Assembly (NCBI GenBank): GCA_913019905.1
Contig: CAJVZD010000010.1
Location: forward strand, 62,001-126,000
Direction of reading: 5' to 3'
DNA: 64,000 nucleotides
Source: an uncultured Cellvibrionales bacterium
Lineage (GTDB): Bacteria; Pseudomonadota; Gammaproteobacteria; Pseudomonadales; Dasaniaceae
The position numbers were made by a program, and so were the translations under genes. This document shows positions 1 to 9,201 of this stretch, one piece after another. The notes beneath the pieces were generated by a model that saw only the letters and a program-made list of their open reading frames with translations, was not told where the DNA came from and did no database searches. Each line of letters starts with the position of its first letter. The stretch's first letter is position 1.

Positions 1-248
1 CATACAAGGTTTAGAACTTTTGCACCTTTAGACCGGCCCAACAAATACCAACAAACGTCGATCGGGACAGCCGCTAAGACCGAGACGACAATTATCCAGC
101 CAAAAGTGAGCTCTCCTGTGCCTGCCAATGCCCCCGCCGCTAAGATCAGCGGAATTGCAGGTAACGGTAAACCAAGCTGATCGAGCGCCACCCACACAAA
201 AATAAGCAGATAACCGTGTTCAATTAAAAACTGCATAAATTCTGTCAT
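1..248 (-). CDS. DedA family membrane protein (N-terminal part, cut by window edge)
   Basis: Reading left from the ATG at 248 gives an open frame of 82 codons that runs off the window. The protein starts MTEFMQFLIEHGYLLIF and continues with a hydrophobic segment, then the Pro-rich stretch GLPLPAIP followed by a small-residue helix and a third segment ending in WYLLGRSKG. That pattern (PxPxxP after the first helix, then a Gly/Ala-rich membrane segment) is typical of the DedA/VTT family, inner-membrane proteins linked to lipid scrambling and envelope homeostasis. Only the first third of a normal DedA protein (about 200 residues) is present, so C-terminal motifs cannot be checked. An AAAGA stretch sits just upstream as a weak ribosome site. 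Confidence 0.72.
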   Translation of the reverse strand, partial: MTEFMQFLIEHGYLLIFVWVALDQLGLPLPAIPLILAAGALAGTGELTFGWIIVVSVLAAVPIDVCWYLLGRSKGAKVLNLV

Positions 249-486
249 AATTCTTTAGGGCCTTATTGTTTTTGCAGTCGTTGGTTACCGTTCAAAGGAC
301 TATTATAACATTCAACGTTAGCCCTAAACATCTCCTGAAAGAAAGTCGCCTGAAACATCGAATTAGACCCTTGGCGAGTAATCTCAAATGCGGTCACTTC
401 ATTTTACAGAGAATGATGAAACACACTGTCTTGTACAATCCTTACCCCCTATTCGTTCAAGAGCCCCTGGTTCAGCAATTTCTGAT

Positions 487-1185
487 TCAATAACGGCTGT
501 AGGTATTCTCGAGAATTTTTAAAATTTCCGGCGCACCTGGATATCCTTTCGAAAGTGTAAAATACATATCAAAACTCTGCAGAGTCAAATGGTGAAGCAA
601 TTCCTCTTGATCCTTTCTAATCGCACTGGATACCGGTTCCTTATAATCGAGTAAAAAATCGATGCGGCCATTCACTAACATCGCCAAGGCATTTTCATGG
701 GTATTGATGTCCACTGGCCTCGGTGAATTTTCTGGATGAGCAAACAATTGTCGTTTCGTCCCATATTGAAATCCTCGAATCAAGCCAAGCTTCCGCCCTA
801 TTAGACCTTCGATTTTGCTTGGCAGTACGGTCGATTTTAAAGCGTATATTCTTAGCTCAATACTCGCAACGGGGAATTTACTGTAAATCACTGGACTGTC
901 GCTGCGCGGATTACCTTCCCTAATCCCAATCGTGAGGTCTGTCGCTCCGGCTGCCACGTTTTCGTACAAACGTTTGGGGGGATACGATTCGAGGACGTAG
1001 GGTAAGTTAGCATCGCTCAAGGTTCTTTTCAGAAGGTCGGTCAGTGTCCCCGATACAGAACCGTCGGAGCCAACCACAAAAAAGGGTGGCAGATGAGTCA
1101 TTCCCACTACCAGAGGCTGCGCGACAACGGTAAAACTATTTAAATACAAACAACAAATGGAAAAAATCAGACAACAATATCGCAT
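487..1185 (-). CDS. Periplasmic substrate-binding protein, SBP family 3-like
   Basis: The 232-residue product has an N-terminal signal peptide (about residues 1-22, ending VVAQ), then the usual family 3 opening LVVGMTHLPPFFVV, a GSDGSVSGTLTDLLK segment, and later LIRGFQYG and DFLLDYKEP. These fit the periplasmic amino-acid-type solute-binding fold (SBP_bac_3). No permease or ATPase gene lies next to it, so it may be an orphan binding protein or sensor, as is common in marine gammaproteobacteria. The length matches a single binding domain. A GAGGT ribosome site is well placed before the ATG. The ligand cannot be told from sequence. Confidence 0.75.
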   Translation of the reverse strand: MRYCCLIFSICCLYLNSFTVVAQPLVVGMTHLPPFFVVGSDGSVSGTLTDLLKRTLSDANLPYVLESYPPKRLYENVAAGATDLTIGIREGNPRSDSPVIYSKFPVASIELRIYALKSTVLPSKIEGLIGRKLGLIRGFQYGTKRQLFAHPENSPRPVDINTHENALAMLVNGRIDFLLDYKEPVSSAIRKDQEELLHHLTLQSFDMYFTLSKGYPGAPEILKILENTYSRY

Positions 1186-1335
1186 AATACCTCAATAATC
1201 AGTCCAACGATATTATCTATATAAGTGAAAAAAAGGCGGGGATTACTCATTAAACAATCTTAGGAGTCAACAGGCGATTCGACAAGTACCATGATTGGTA
1301 ATTCTAAATATAGCATAATCTCGCTGAGCGAAATC

Positions 1336-1388
1336 TAGTGAGCATCGATATCTAGTAAACGTCGATAGTTAGTGAGCATCGATATCTA
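1336..1388. repeat. Two copies of a 19-bp direct repeat
   Basis: The 19-mer TAGTGAGCATCGATATCTA occurs at 1336-1354 and again, unchanged, at 1370-1388, a period of 34 bp (about three helical turns). It contains the palindromic core ATCGAT with extra near-symmetry around it. It lies between the end of the TPR lipoprotein gene (1411) and the start of the binding-protein gene (1185), so it could be a regulator site for the latter or simply a small tandem duplication. Confidence 0.7.
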
Positions 1389-1410
1389 CATCGGACGCCA
1401 GACTTCTAAT

Positions 1411-2607
1411 CTAATCAGTCTCCACCGTTAATGACATAAGTTTAGCTTGATAAAGCTTGCGGTCAATCGGTTCCTGCGCAGACTCAATGGCAGCTTGCAA
1501 CTGCTTTTCGGCTGCACTAATTTTTCCGGTACGATAATAGGATTGTGCCAACGCAATACGGGCCTCGTGGATATAAGGAGCCATATTTAACGCGCGGAGG
1601 TAAAATTTTATCGCTTCGGAGTAACGCCCAGCATCATAAGCTTCTTTGCCAGCATAGATGAACGGAAAAGGGTTAGGATCATCGATTTTCTCAATTTTTT
1701 CACTGATAAGCTTCGCTTCGTCGCCACGGCTTTGAAGACTGAGTAACGTTCGATAATTTTTTAACAATGTCAGTTTGTCGGGAAAATTCTCAATACCATA
1801 CCGATAGACTTCCTCAGCTTTCTCCACTTCGCCAGAGCGTCGGTAGATTATTCCCAGGGTATTATAGGCGTCGCTATTTAAGGGATAAATATCCAGAGAC
1901 TCGATAGCGAGCCAGTATGCACGAGAGTAGTTTTTCTCCCTGATCGCAACGGCAGCGAGATTAAGATAATATCTGGAGACATAATTATTTTTTGAAACAT
2001 TGCTTATGAATCGTTCCGCGCCACTTGGAAAGTAATCTATTTTCAGGCCAGGTCTTCGCAGGTAAAACCGACCTTCTTCGGGAACAAAACTTGGATCGTA
2101 AAGCTTGGTACGAACATGTACACCTTTAATCACAACACTGTCTCGAAAACTAAAAACCGGTGTCGAATCTGCCAATTGGTAGCCGACCTCGACGTCGGCA
2201 AGATCTGCCAATGCGGTAGTTAAGGTAGCCAGCGACATGCAATTCCCGCGGGAAAGCGCTAAGGTCTGCTCCGCCGTATAGGTTTCGTTTTCGTATAGGA
2301 ATTTGTCGGTGAAATTCTCTAGATAGGCAGCTAACCTCTCATGAGTAGCAATCTTCTCTCTTTTCTTGTCGTGAAAATAGTCAAGAAAATGCTGTCGCTG
2401 CTCGACGGAAATTTCATGGAGTTCTTCTACAGCAATAATATCGGGCCGACTAGCAAAAGCTTCATCGTAACGAACAGAAAATCTTGATATTTCTTGAGGC
2501 ACTGGTACATTCGGTACACTGGAACAAGCGGTGAGAAAGACGGTAATCTGTACGACAAGAACACGAAGCAAATGAGCCAGCTTGTCATGTCGATTTATTC
2601 GCTTCAT
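1411..2607 (-). CDS. TPR lipoprotein with transglutaminase-like domain
   Basis: The 398-residue protein begins with a basic, hydrophobic leader ending in the lipobox LTAC (Cys about residue 28), so it should be a lipoprotein. Residues 60-180 form a transglutaminase/cysteine-protease-like domain: ALSRGNCMSLATL carries the likely nucleophile Cys, and GVHVRTKLYDPSF the partner His and Asp. From about residue 210 to the end are tandem TPR helices (for example SDAYNTLGIIYRRSGEVEKAEEVY and the IHEARIALAQSYYRTGKISAAEKQL unit). Such fusions occur widely in gammaproteobacteria with no agreed function; peptidoglycan or protein cross-link chemistry in the periplasm is conceivable. It stands alone and diverges from the M61 peptidase gene. 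Confidence 0.75.
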   Translation of the reverse strand: MKRINRHDKLAHLLRVLVVQITVFLTACSSVPNVPVPQEISRFSVRYDEAFASRPDIIAVEELHEISVEQRQHFLDYFHDKKREKIATHERLAAYLENFTDKFLYENETYTAEQTLALSRGNCMSLATLTTALADLADVEVGYQLADSTPVFSFRDSVVIKGVHVRTKLYDPSFVPEEGRFYLRRPGLKIDYFPSGAERFISNVSKNNYVSRYYLNLAAVAIREKNYSRAYWLAIESLDIYPLNSDAYNTLGIIYRRSGEVEKAEEVYRYGIENFPDKLTLLKNYRTLLSLQSRGDEAKLISEKIEKIDDPNPFPFIYAGKEAYDAGRYSEAIKFYLRALNMAPYIHEARIALAQSYYRTGKISAAEKQLQAAIESAQEPIDRKLYQAKLMSLTVETD

Positions 2608-2822
2608 ATCATCGGCTCCACCAGGCCATCTTGTCGATCGCCCAGATTAATGACTTTCTCTGTTAAATGGAAGACAGGAAAAGCGGTAAACCGCCACTTC
2701 CTCTGGATTAACCCCCTTGCTCATTATCGTGAAGATGATTACATCCGGCCAGTTATTCCATCGACCAAATACTATTAGAACCGTGAAATGGCAGTTCGTT
2801 AACAACATTTGAAGGAAGCTAA

Positions 2823-4643
2823 ATGAAAATAGTACTCGTTATTCTATTACTGACAATAATCCCACTAAGTTTCGCACAAAATTTAACGAGCTATGAAGTT
2901 TCGTTTGAAAACGCAGCCCATCATGAAGCCAGGATTTCGGCCACTTTCAGGAAGATTAAAGCCCCGACCTTGGAAGTCATGATGAGTCGATCATCACCGG
3001 GGAGATACGCTTTACACGAGTTCGCAAAAAACGTTTATCAAGTTAGTGCCGTTGATAGCAAAGGTAAAGACCTGTCGATCTCTCGCCCTAACCCCTACCA
3101 ATGGAATATTGGTCGTCACGACGGGCAAGTTACCATCACCTACACCCTATTTGCCGACAGAGCTGATGGAACTTATAGCCAGGTCGACAGAACCCATGCA
3201 CACCTCAATATCCCGGCAACGTTTATGTGGGCAAAAGGCCACGAAAACAGACCGATAAAAGTAACATTCCAACCTTTTGATAAAAATTGGAAAGTGGCTA
3301 CGCAGTTACCGAAAACAAAGAGCCAGTATACCTTCACAGCTCCGACACTCGCCTATTTTATGGATAGCCCTATAGAACTGAGTGATCATCAAGTCAGTGA
3401 ATGGACAGTCAAAGGCGATAACAACAAAAAACATCGTATTAAGTTGGCGGTTCATCATAGAGGTAACGAAGATGACTTAGCGGAATTCACTCGGCGCGCT
3501 AAAGCCGTCGTGATGGAACAAAAGAACGTTTTTGGTGAGTTTCCGGATTTTGATTATGGAGAGTATGTGTTTATTGCCTGCTATTTACCGCACGTCGACA
3601 GAGATGGCATGGAGCATCGAAATTCTACGGTGCTAACAAACAATATCTCATTAGATGAAGGAGAGTTTAAACAACTAGGCACTCTGTCACATGAATTTTT
3701 TCATGCCTGGAATGTCGAACGCATTCGTCCTAAATCACTTAAGCCTTTCGATTTCACTCAAGCTAATATGACCAAAAACCTATGGTTTGCAGAAGGGTTT
3801 ACCAGTTATTACGGCGATTTGCTCATTAGAAGAGCCCAACTGACAAGTCACGAAGAGTACTTGGAAATCGTATCGAGCATAGTCAACCAGGCGAACCTTG
3901 TACCGGGCAGTCGTTATTTTTCACCGGAAGGCTCCAGTATGATGGCACCGTTTACCGACGCGGGAACGTCGATCGACGAAACGAACTTTAGAAACATATT
4001 TTTCAGTTACTACATTTATGGCAGGGCGCTTGCGTTGGCGCTCGATCTATCAATAAGATCAGATTTTCCAGACAAATCACTGGATGACTTTATGACGATG
4101 ATGTGGCGCGACTTTGGCACCAGCGAGAAACCCTATACTCCCGAAGACCTGCAAATGACTTTAGGTAAGTTGCTCGGCGATCAGGGCTTTGCTAGCAATT
4201 TCTTTGCGAAATACGTTCGGGGCCAGCACATTCCGGATTTCCAAAAGCTATTAACTGCTTTTGGATTATCCTTAGAAAGCAAGGAAAAAGACCGGGTTTA
4301 TGTGGGCCCATTAGAATTCAACTTTAATGGAGAAGCGGCTATTGTCGCCTCGACCACCGCTGTCGGCACGCCACTTTATCGGGCAGGCATTGGACGCGGC
4401 GATCAAATTGTAAAACTAGGGCGACGAACAATTCGCTCCCAAGAGCTTTGGGATAAAGCCCTTGAACAATACAAACCGGGCGATAACGCTGTGATCGAGT
4501 TCGTGCAGCGCGGCGATACGGTTCTACGGAAAATTGATTTAGTTTCCAACCCCGAGGTCGAAGTTAATAAACTCGACCAAGAAAAATCAACGGATGAACA
4601 GAAAGTACGCTTGCTGTCATGGCTGGGCAGCGACAAGGAATAA
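2823..4643 (+). CDS. M61 family glycyl aminopeptidase-like metallopeptidase with PDZ domain
   Basis: The 606-residue product has a signal peptide (about 1-18, cut near SFA|Q). An N-terminal beta-sandwich is followed by the zinc site SHEFFHAWNVERIRP, with H290, E291 and H294 as HExxH and the family-typical WNVERIRP tail; E324 in WFAEGFTSYYGDL is the probable third zinc ligand. About residues 510-580 form a PDZ domain (GIGRGDQIVKLG). This order (sandwich, thermolysin-like domain, PDZ) is that of M61 peptidases, which prefer Gly/Ala N-termini. The protein should act in the periplasm. Its full length and intact motifs suggest an active enzyme. A GAAGG ribosome site lies just before the ATG, and the SDR gene follows 85 bp downstream on the same strand. 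Confidence 0.9.
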   Translation: MKIVLVILLLTIIPLSFAQNLTSYEVSFENAAHHEARISATFRKIKAPTLEVMMSRSSPGRYALHEFAKNVYQVSAVDSKGKDLSISRPNPYQWNIGRHDGQVTITYTLFADRADGTYSQVDRTHAHLNIPATFMWAKGHENRPIKVTFQPFDKNWKVATQLPKTKSQYTFTAPTLAYFMDSPIELSDHQVSEWTVKGDNNKKHRIKLAVHHRGNEDDLAEFTRRAKAVVMEQKNVFGEFPDFDYGEYVFIACYLPHVDRDGMEHRNSTVLTNNISLDEGEFKQLGTLSHEFFHAWNVERIRPKSLKPFDFTQANMTKNLWFAEGFTSYYGDLLIRRAQLTSHEEYLEIVSSIVNQANLVPGSRYFSPEGSSMMAPFTDAGTSIDETNFRNIFFSYYIYGRALALALDLSIRSDFPDKSLDDFMTMMWRDFGTSEKPYTPEDLQMTLGKLLGDQGFASNFFAKYVRGQHIPDFQKLLTAFGLSLESKEKDRVYVGPLEFNFNGEAAIVASTTAVGTPLYRAGIGRGDQIVKLGRRTIRSQELWDKALEQYKPGDNAVIEFVQRGDTVLRKIDLVSNPEVEVNKLDQEKSTDEQKVRLLSWLGSDKE

Positions 4644-4728
4644 TTCAATTAAACTGCCGGCCTGATCGATCGTTTCGATCCACGCCAAGGCTAAAGTGTA
4701 GAACACAAAATTCTATTGGGAGTAAGGA

Positions 4729-5484
4729 ATGGATTTTAGCGGAAAAGTCGCCGTCATTACCGGCGGTGCAGACGGCATTGGGCTGGACGCTGCCGAAGCC
4801 TTCAAAAGTCGAAATGCGGATGTTGTCATCGCCGATATCAATGAAGAAAAACTCAACTCCGCCGCTGAGCGTCTAAAAGCGACAACGGTACGTTGTGATG
4901 TGCGCTCGGATAAAGACATTTTAACATTACGGGATGCAGCAAACAGACAAGGGCCAGTGGATATTGTTATGGCGAATGCAGGAGTTGCCGCCGGAGGCCG
5001 ATTCGAGAAAATACCGATGAGTGAATGGCAACGCCTGTTTGACGTTAACGTCATGGGCGCGACGCGAACCATCAATGCATTCCTTCCGGACATGATTGAA
5101 CGACAAAGCGGCATCATTATTATCACCGGATCATCCGCCGGCCTATTCAACAATAACGGGATGAATGCGCCCTATGCTTCGTCAAAATACGCGTTGCAGG
5201 GCATGGCTAAAGCATTGGCCGTTTATTGCCGGCAATACAGTATTCAGGTTCATTACCTTGCTCCACGTATGACGGATACCGCTTTCCCGCGATCTTCCGT
5301 TGCATGGGGCCGCAAAGGCAGCCATGTAACGTCTGAGGTCGATATCGGTACGGACTTTGATACGGTATCAGATGTAACTAACGCGCTGCTTGAAGGCATA
5401 GAAAACAATCAGTTTTTGATTAGCTTAACAAAAAATACTGAAGAACAACTGACGAGCTTTGCACAATCACAGTCACCTTTCTAG
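4729..5484 (+). CDS. Short-chain dehydrogenase/reductase (SDR), classical type
   Basis: At 251 residues this is a classical-size SDR. It shows the cofactor motif TGGADGIG (about 11-18), the stabilising NAG (83-85 region), the catalytic Ser in ITGSSAG and the YASSKYA motif carrying the Tyr and Lys of the active site. The acidic residue in VVIADINEE after beta-2 favours NAD over NADP. The substrate is unknown; with acyl-CoA genes around it, a hydroxyacyl or alcohol substrate is plausible. Its C-terminus is converging with the crotonase gene on the other strand. A GGGAGTAAGG ribosome site precedes the ATG. Confidence 0.88.
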   Translation: MDFSGKVAVITGGADGIGLDAAEAFKSRNADVVIADINEEKLNSAAERLKATTVRCDVRSDKDILTLRDAANRQGPVDIVMANAGVAAGGRFEKIPMSEWQRLFDVNVMGATRTINAFLPDMIERQSGIIIITGSSAGLFNNNGMNAPYASSKYALQGMAKALAVYCRQYSIQVHYLAPRMTDTAFPRSSVAWGRKGSHVTSEVDIGTDFDTVSDVTNALLEGIENNQFLISLTKNTEEQLTSFAQSQSPF

Positions 5485-5567
5485 TGTTAGGAATCATGAG
5501 TGACCGTCCAGAAGCTATCGATTAAGAAGTTTTTTTATGTTGAAGGTCGGTGATCCGTCCGGCGACC

Positions 5568-6386
5568 CTATTCTTTTTCTCCGTGAAACTGGGGTGGTCG
5601 TTTTTCCATAAACGCCGTGATTGCCTCTTTAGATTCGTCGCTGCCTCCGCACATAATCAAATGTTGTGCTTCCATTGCCAGAGATGTTGCGAGCGGTTGG
5701 TCTAAAGCTCTATTCAAATTTTTCTTCATTAAGCCCAATGCCATCTCTGGACCATTGGCTATTTGACGAGCATAATTAAATGCGTCTTCCCTAAAGGTAT
5801 CATCCGAAAAAACTTGGTTAATCAATCCCATGGCCAACGCATCCGTTGCTTTGATTCGTTCGGCTCTGAAAAACATCTCCTTGGCTCTTGAGAGTCCGAC
5901 CAAACGCGGTAAAAACCAACTCGCTCCGTAGTCGCCAGACAAACCGATATTGGCAAACGCCGTTGTTAAAAAGGCACTTTCGCAGGCTATACGAAGATCA
6001 CAGGCTAGAGCAATAGATAAGCCAGCTCCAGCAGCGGCACCCGGTAAAGCTGCAACGGTGGGTTTAGCCAATTCAAACAAACGCAGTGTGAGTGTTTCTT
6101 GCTTTCGGGTTAAATTAATCACTTTTTCGTGGTTTGTTTTACGGGGCCCCTCAGAGCCCCCCATACCACTCACATCTCCGCCGGAACAAAAAGCATGACC
6201 GCTACCGGTCAGCATGACACAACCCACTCGATTATCCGCTTCCAAAGTCAGCAATATTTCACGTAGCGCAGGCGTTAGAACATCCCCTAGGGCATTTTTT
6301 TTATGCGGCTTATTCAAAGTAACAATAGCGACTCGTTCGCTAATCTCACACAATAACTCTTCAGTTCCCGTGTCCACTTTTATCAT
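5568..6386 (-). CDS. Enoyl-CoA hydratase/isomerase (crotonase) family protein
   Basis: Crotonase fold of about 272 residues. I place the start at the ATG at 6386 because TTGAGG sits at good spacing before it; an in-frame TTG lies at 6401. Seen are the oxyanion-hole segments SGHAFCSGGDVSGM and PGAAAGAGLSIALACD. The two glutamates of classical enoyl-CoA hydratase are absent: Ser replaces the first (AGLSIALACD) and Asn the second (FANIGLSGD). An Asp in GLSGDYGASWFLPRL falls where PaaG and delta3-delta2 isomerases have their acid, so isomerase-like chemistry is more likely than simple hydration. The end converges with the SDR gene. Substrate unknown. Confidence 0.85.
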   Translation of the reverse strand: MIKVDTGTEELLCEISERVAIVTLNKPHKKNALGDVLTPALREILLTLEADNRVGCVMLTGSGHAFCSGGDVSGMGGSEGPRKTNHEKVINLTRKQETLTLRLFELAKPTVAALPGAAAGAGLSIALACDLRIACESAFLTTAFANIGLSGDYGASWFLPRLVGLSRAKEMFFRAERIKATDALAMGLINQVFSDDTFREDAFNYARQIANGPEMALGLMKKNLNRALDQPLATSLAMEAQHLIMCGGSDESKEAITAFMEKRPPQFHGEKE

Positions 6387-6563
6387 TTTAATCGGCCTCA
6401 ACTAAGAATAGTGGTGGGAATGTTCAATAACTGAACATTCCTTTGAATAGGCAGGCAGCTAGCATCGCCAATAGAACAGGCAGTACGTATTACTTTTAAA
6501 AGAGAGCAAAATAAAAAACCGACAGTGGGACAGTTCGCCAAACCATCCCCACTCTATCCAAGC

Positions 6564-7331
6564 TTAAGCCGTCATACCGCCATCTGCCATGTTGATCGAC
6601 CCAGTCACCCAAGAACTGTCATCGCTGGCTAGAAACAACATGACTTGAGCAATTTCCTGAGGGTTGGCATACCGTTGCATAGGAATGTTCGCTTCCATTC
6701 TCGCTTTTACGTCGGCAAGCTCTTCTCCATCACCAAAACCTTCCTCAATGGATCGCATCATGCGTGTCTCCACCGGTGACGGGTTGACGGTGTTCACGCG
6801 AATATTATCAGGCGCGCATTCCTTCGCGGCAGATCGCATTAATCCTATTACCGCATGCTTACTAGCGGCATAAGGACTGATTCCCGGGGCCGCACCGACA
6901 CCGGCGACCGATGAAGTGATCACAATGCTGCCACCACCTCGTGATTTCATTGCGGGAATACTGGCTTGCATACCAAGGAAAACACCTTTGACATTGACGT
7001 TCATCACTTGCTCAAAACGGTCTTCATCATAATCGACCAATGGACAAACATCGCCCTCAATGCCCGCATTGGCCAGAAAAATATCTACCCCTCCATAACG
7101 TTCTTCAGCACAAGCCACCATTGCCTTATTGTCATCTGATTTCGTGACATCTGCGACAAAATAGCTGACTTTATTACTGGCTATGGAAGCACAGGCGTCT
7201 TCTAATGCCGACTGATCGAGATCCACGAGTAGAACATCAGCGCCCTCATTGGCATATAATTGGCCTGCAGCGCGGCCAATACCGCCTGCCCCGCCAGTGA
7301 TAACAGCTACCTTTCCTTCTAATCTACCCAT
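6564..7331 (-). CDS. SDR family oxidoreductase (3-oxoacyl-ACP reductase-like)
   Basis: Classical SDR with TGGAGGIG near residue 11, Asp in LLVDLDQ (NAD preference), NAG, the Ser of ITSSVAG, and the YAASKHA active-site Tyr/Lys. The C-terminus SSWVTGSINMADGGMTA is the usual FabG-type ending. I chose the ATG at 7331 because GAGGG lies five bases before it and homologues begin MGRLEGKVAV; an in-frame ATG at 7352 would add seven residues. Length about 255. It lies between a crotonase gene and an MFS gene on the same strand but the gaps (over 175 bp) argue against a tight operon. Substrate not predictable. Confidence 0.88.
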   Translation of the reverse strand: MGRLEGKVAVITGGAGGIGRAAGQLYANEGADVLLVDLDQSALEDACASIASNKVSYFVADVTKSDDNKAMVACAEERYGGVDIFLANAGIEGDVCPLVDYDEDRFEQVMNVNVKGVFLGMQASIPAMKSRGGGSIVITSSVAGVGAAPGISPYAASKHAVIGLMRSAAKECAPDNIRVNTVNPSPVETRMMRSIEEGFGDGEELADVKARMEANIPMQRYANPQEIAQVMLFLASDDSSWVTGSINMADGGMTA

Positions 7332-7632
7332 AATTCCCTCGATGTGTATCATTAATTGTTGTTATTTATCCGGAATCTAACGATGTGGTGTTAAACAATA
7401 CTAAGAAAAGATGTCATGACTTCCCAGGATTATTCTATGTTGCAAAATTTCCTTCGTCTACGAATATCTTGTTCATTTTTCCAGAGAAGCCGGCTTTAGC
7501 AGCCGGACAGCAATAGCCGCCTTAGCCATAATGACTCTGAAAAAACTGCAAAAACCTCGTGCAATAGAAATTTTTTCGCTAGATATTTTTCTGATCTTCG
7601 TTAAATCGACGACCGAGTTTAGGTAGCGGTTA

Positions 7633-8847
7633 TTAACCGCCAGCCAGAGGCGCTTTATTAAGTTGGGGTCTAAAAATCGTCTCGTGACCTTCCGTCGGAA
7701 ACCGAGGTACTATTAGGGATAAGATCAGCGAAACAACGGCCATTGCTGCGCCAGCAAAGAATACATAAGAGGGAGACAAACTCCACAAATACGTTCCAAA
7801 CAATACCGGTATAAAAACCGCCGCAATATGGTTAATAGAAAAACTAACACTTGTCGTTGCGGCGATATCAGCGGGGTCAGCTATTTTTTGCAGATACGTT
7901 TTTTGGGCAATGGCGAAGGAAAAAAACAAATGGTCGATGACATATAACGTTGCTGCAACGATAGGACTTTCAACAAATGCATAGGTTAAGAAGACTGCAA
8001 TAAGACCTACATACTCGAACACAAGCGCATTACGCTCCCCAAACCGACCGATAATTCCACCGAGTTTTGGCGCAACAAAACTCGTTATAACATAGTTAAT
8101 CAAGTACAAAGCAGAGATGTTAGCCGCCGAGTAGCCAAACTTTTGCACCAGTAGAAAACCGGCAAAAACAACAAATATCTGACGGCGAGCGCCTCCCATA
8201 AAAGTGAGCGCATAATACAGCCAATAACGTTTACGCAGGACTATTTTCTTAACTTGCGGAGTATGCCCGTCGATCCGAGGAAAACTAAACCAAATAAACA
8301 AGCACATAGAGATAGTCACTCCCCCACCCAGGAGGTAAAGCCAAATATAATCTAATTCAAAGACTTCGATTAACAACCAAATCGCGCTGTAAGCAAAAAT
8401 TGAAGCAATTGAGCGCGAGGATATTTGACGACCTAATGATTTTGGCGCTTCTTCTTTGCTAAGCCATTGTAGTGACAAGGACATTTGCACCGTTTCAAAA
8501 TAATGAAAACCGATACTCATAATGAGCGTAGTAATATACAAACCGTACTCGCTGGGAAACAAACCCGTTGACATGACTCCCAGGCCTAAAAGAAGCAAAG
8601 ACAACAGGGCAAAAACCTGTTCTCTTAATAACAGCAATACGAAAACCGCGGTGAATGCCAAAAAGCCCGGTATCTCTCTGATGCTGTGTAACATGCCGAT
8701 TTCGCTACCACCAAACTTCACCACCTCAACGCTGAAATTATTTAGGAGTGCCATCCATATGCCAAAACAAAAGGGCGCTGCAGCTGCCATTAATACAAGA
8801 CAATTACCCGGAGTTCGCCAGTCTTTTGTTTCAGGACGATTGTTCAT
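7633..8847 (-). CDS. MFS transporter
   Basis: A very hydrophobic protein of about 404 residues with some 11-12 membrane segments, the first being LVLMAAAAPFCFGIWMALL. The frame extends to 8994, but the extra 49 residues are polar and unlike a transporter start, so I take the ATG at 8847 (MNNRPETKDW). Segments such as LGVMSTGLFPSEYG and LGRQISSRSIASIFAYS fit major-facilitator loops. The distribution of helices around a cytoplasmic centre (FSFPRIDGHTPQVKKIVLRK) also fits. The substrate is unknown. It diverges from the SGNH esterase gene across a region with a C10 run. Confidence 0.8.
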   Translation of the reverse strand: MNNRPETKDWRTPGNCLVLMAAAAPFCFGIWMALLNNFSVEVVKFGGSEIGMLHSIREIPGFLAFTAVFVLLLLREQVFALLSLLLLGLGVMSTGLFPSEYGLYITTLIMSIGFHYFETVQMSLSLQWLSKEEAPKSLGRQISSRSIASIFAYSAIWLLIEVFELDYIWLYLLGGGVTISMCLFIWFSFPRIDGHTPQVKKIVLRKRYWLYYALTFMGGARRQIFVVFAGFLLVQKFGYSAANISALYLINYVITSFVAPKLGGIIGRFGERNALVFEYVGLIAVFLTYAFVESPIVAATLYVIDHLFFSFAIAQKTYLQKIADPADIAATTSVSFSINHIAAVFIPVLFGTYLWSLSPSYVFFAGAAMAVVSLILSLIVPRFPTEGHETIFRPQLNKAPLAGG

Positions 8848-9038
8848 AATAGATATCAGTGGTAGTGAGTTTAGCCGGATATAGGGTGGTATGAGGGTTG
8901 CTTCGGAATATTTTAACGCGCTCATGCCTATTGTGATACAACTGATTTCCGATACCGAACGTGTATTCCACGAAAGGTTTCCATAATCGGGCACTACGTA
9001 TTGCCGCTCAAATAGTTCTCAATATGATGAAACTTATA

Positions 9039-9048
9039 CCCCCCCCCC
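9039..9048. repeat. Homopolymer run of ten C
   Basis: Ten consecutive C bases lie in the AT-rich space between the divergent MFS (-) and SGNH esterase (+) genes. On the minus strand the run of G is followed by TATAAG. Long G/C runs in promoter spacers are prone to slipped-strand change, so this could alter expression, but no promoter could be fixed with confidence. Confidence 0.8.
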
Positions 9049-9201
9049 AATTTCATTTTCCTTAATGTACGGTTTATGCTTCTACACGTGTTTTTATTCT
9101 TCATAATCACCTACCCAACAAAGATATTGATTATACTATTTGCAAATAAAGAAGCAGCGACTCCAATCTGGCTCGCTTAACAACAATCAACGAGAAAACC
9201 C

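Noticed and set aside
266-493. 75-residue + strand frame
   Set aside because: It overlaps the end of the binding-protein gene and the DedA promoter region; no ribosome site or recognisable content.
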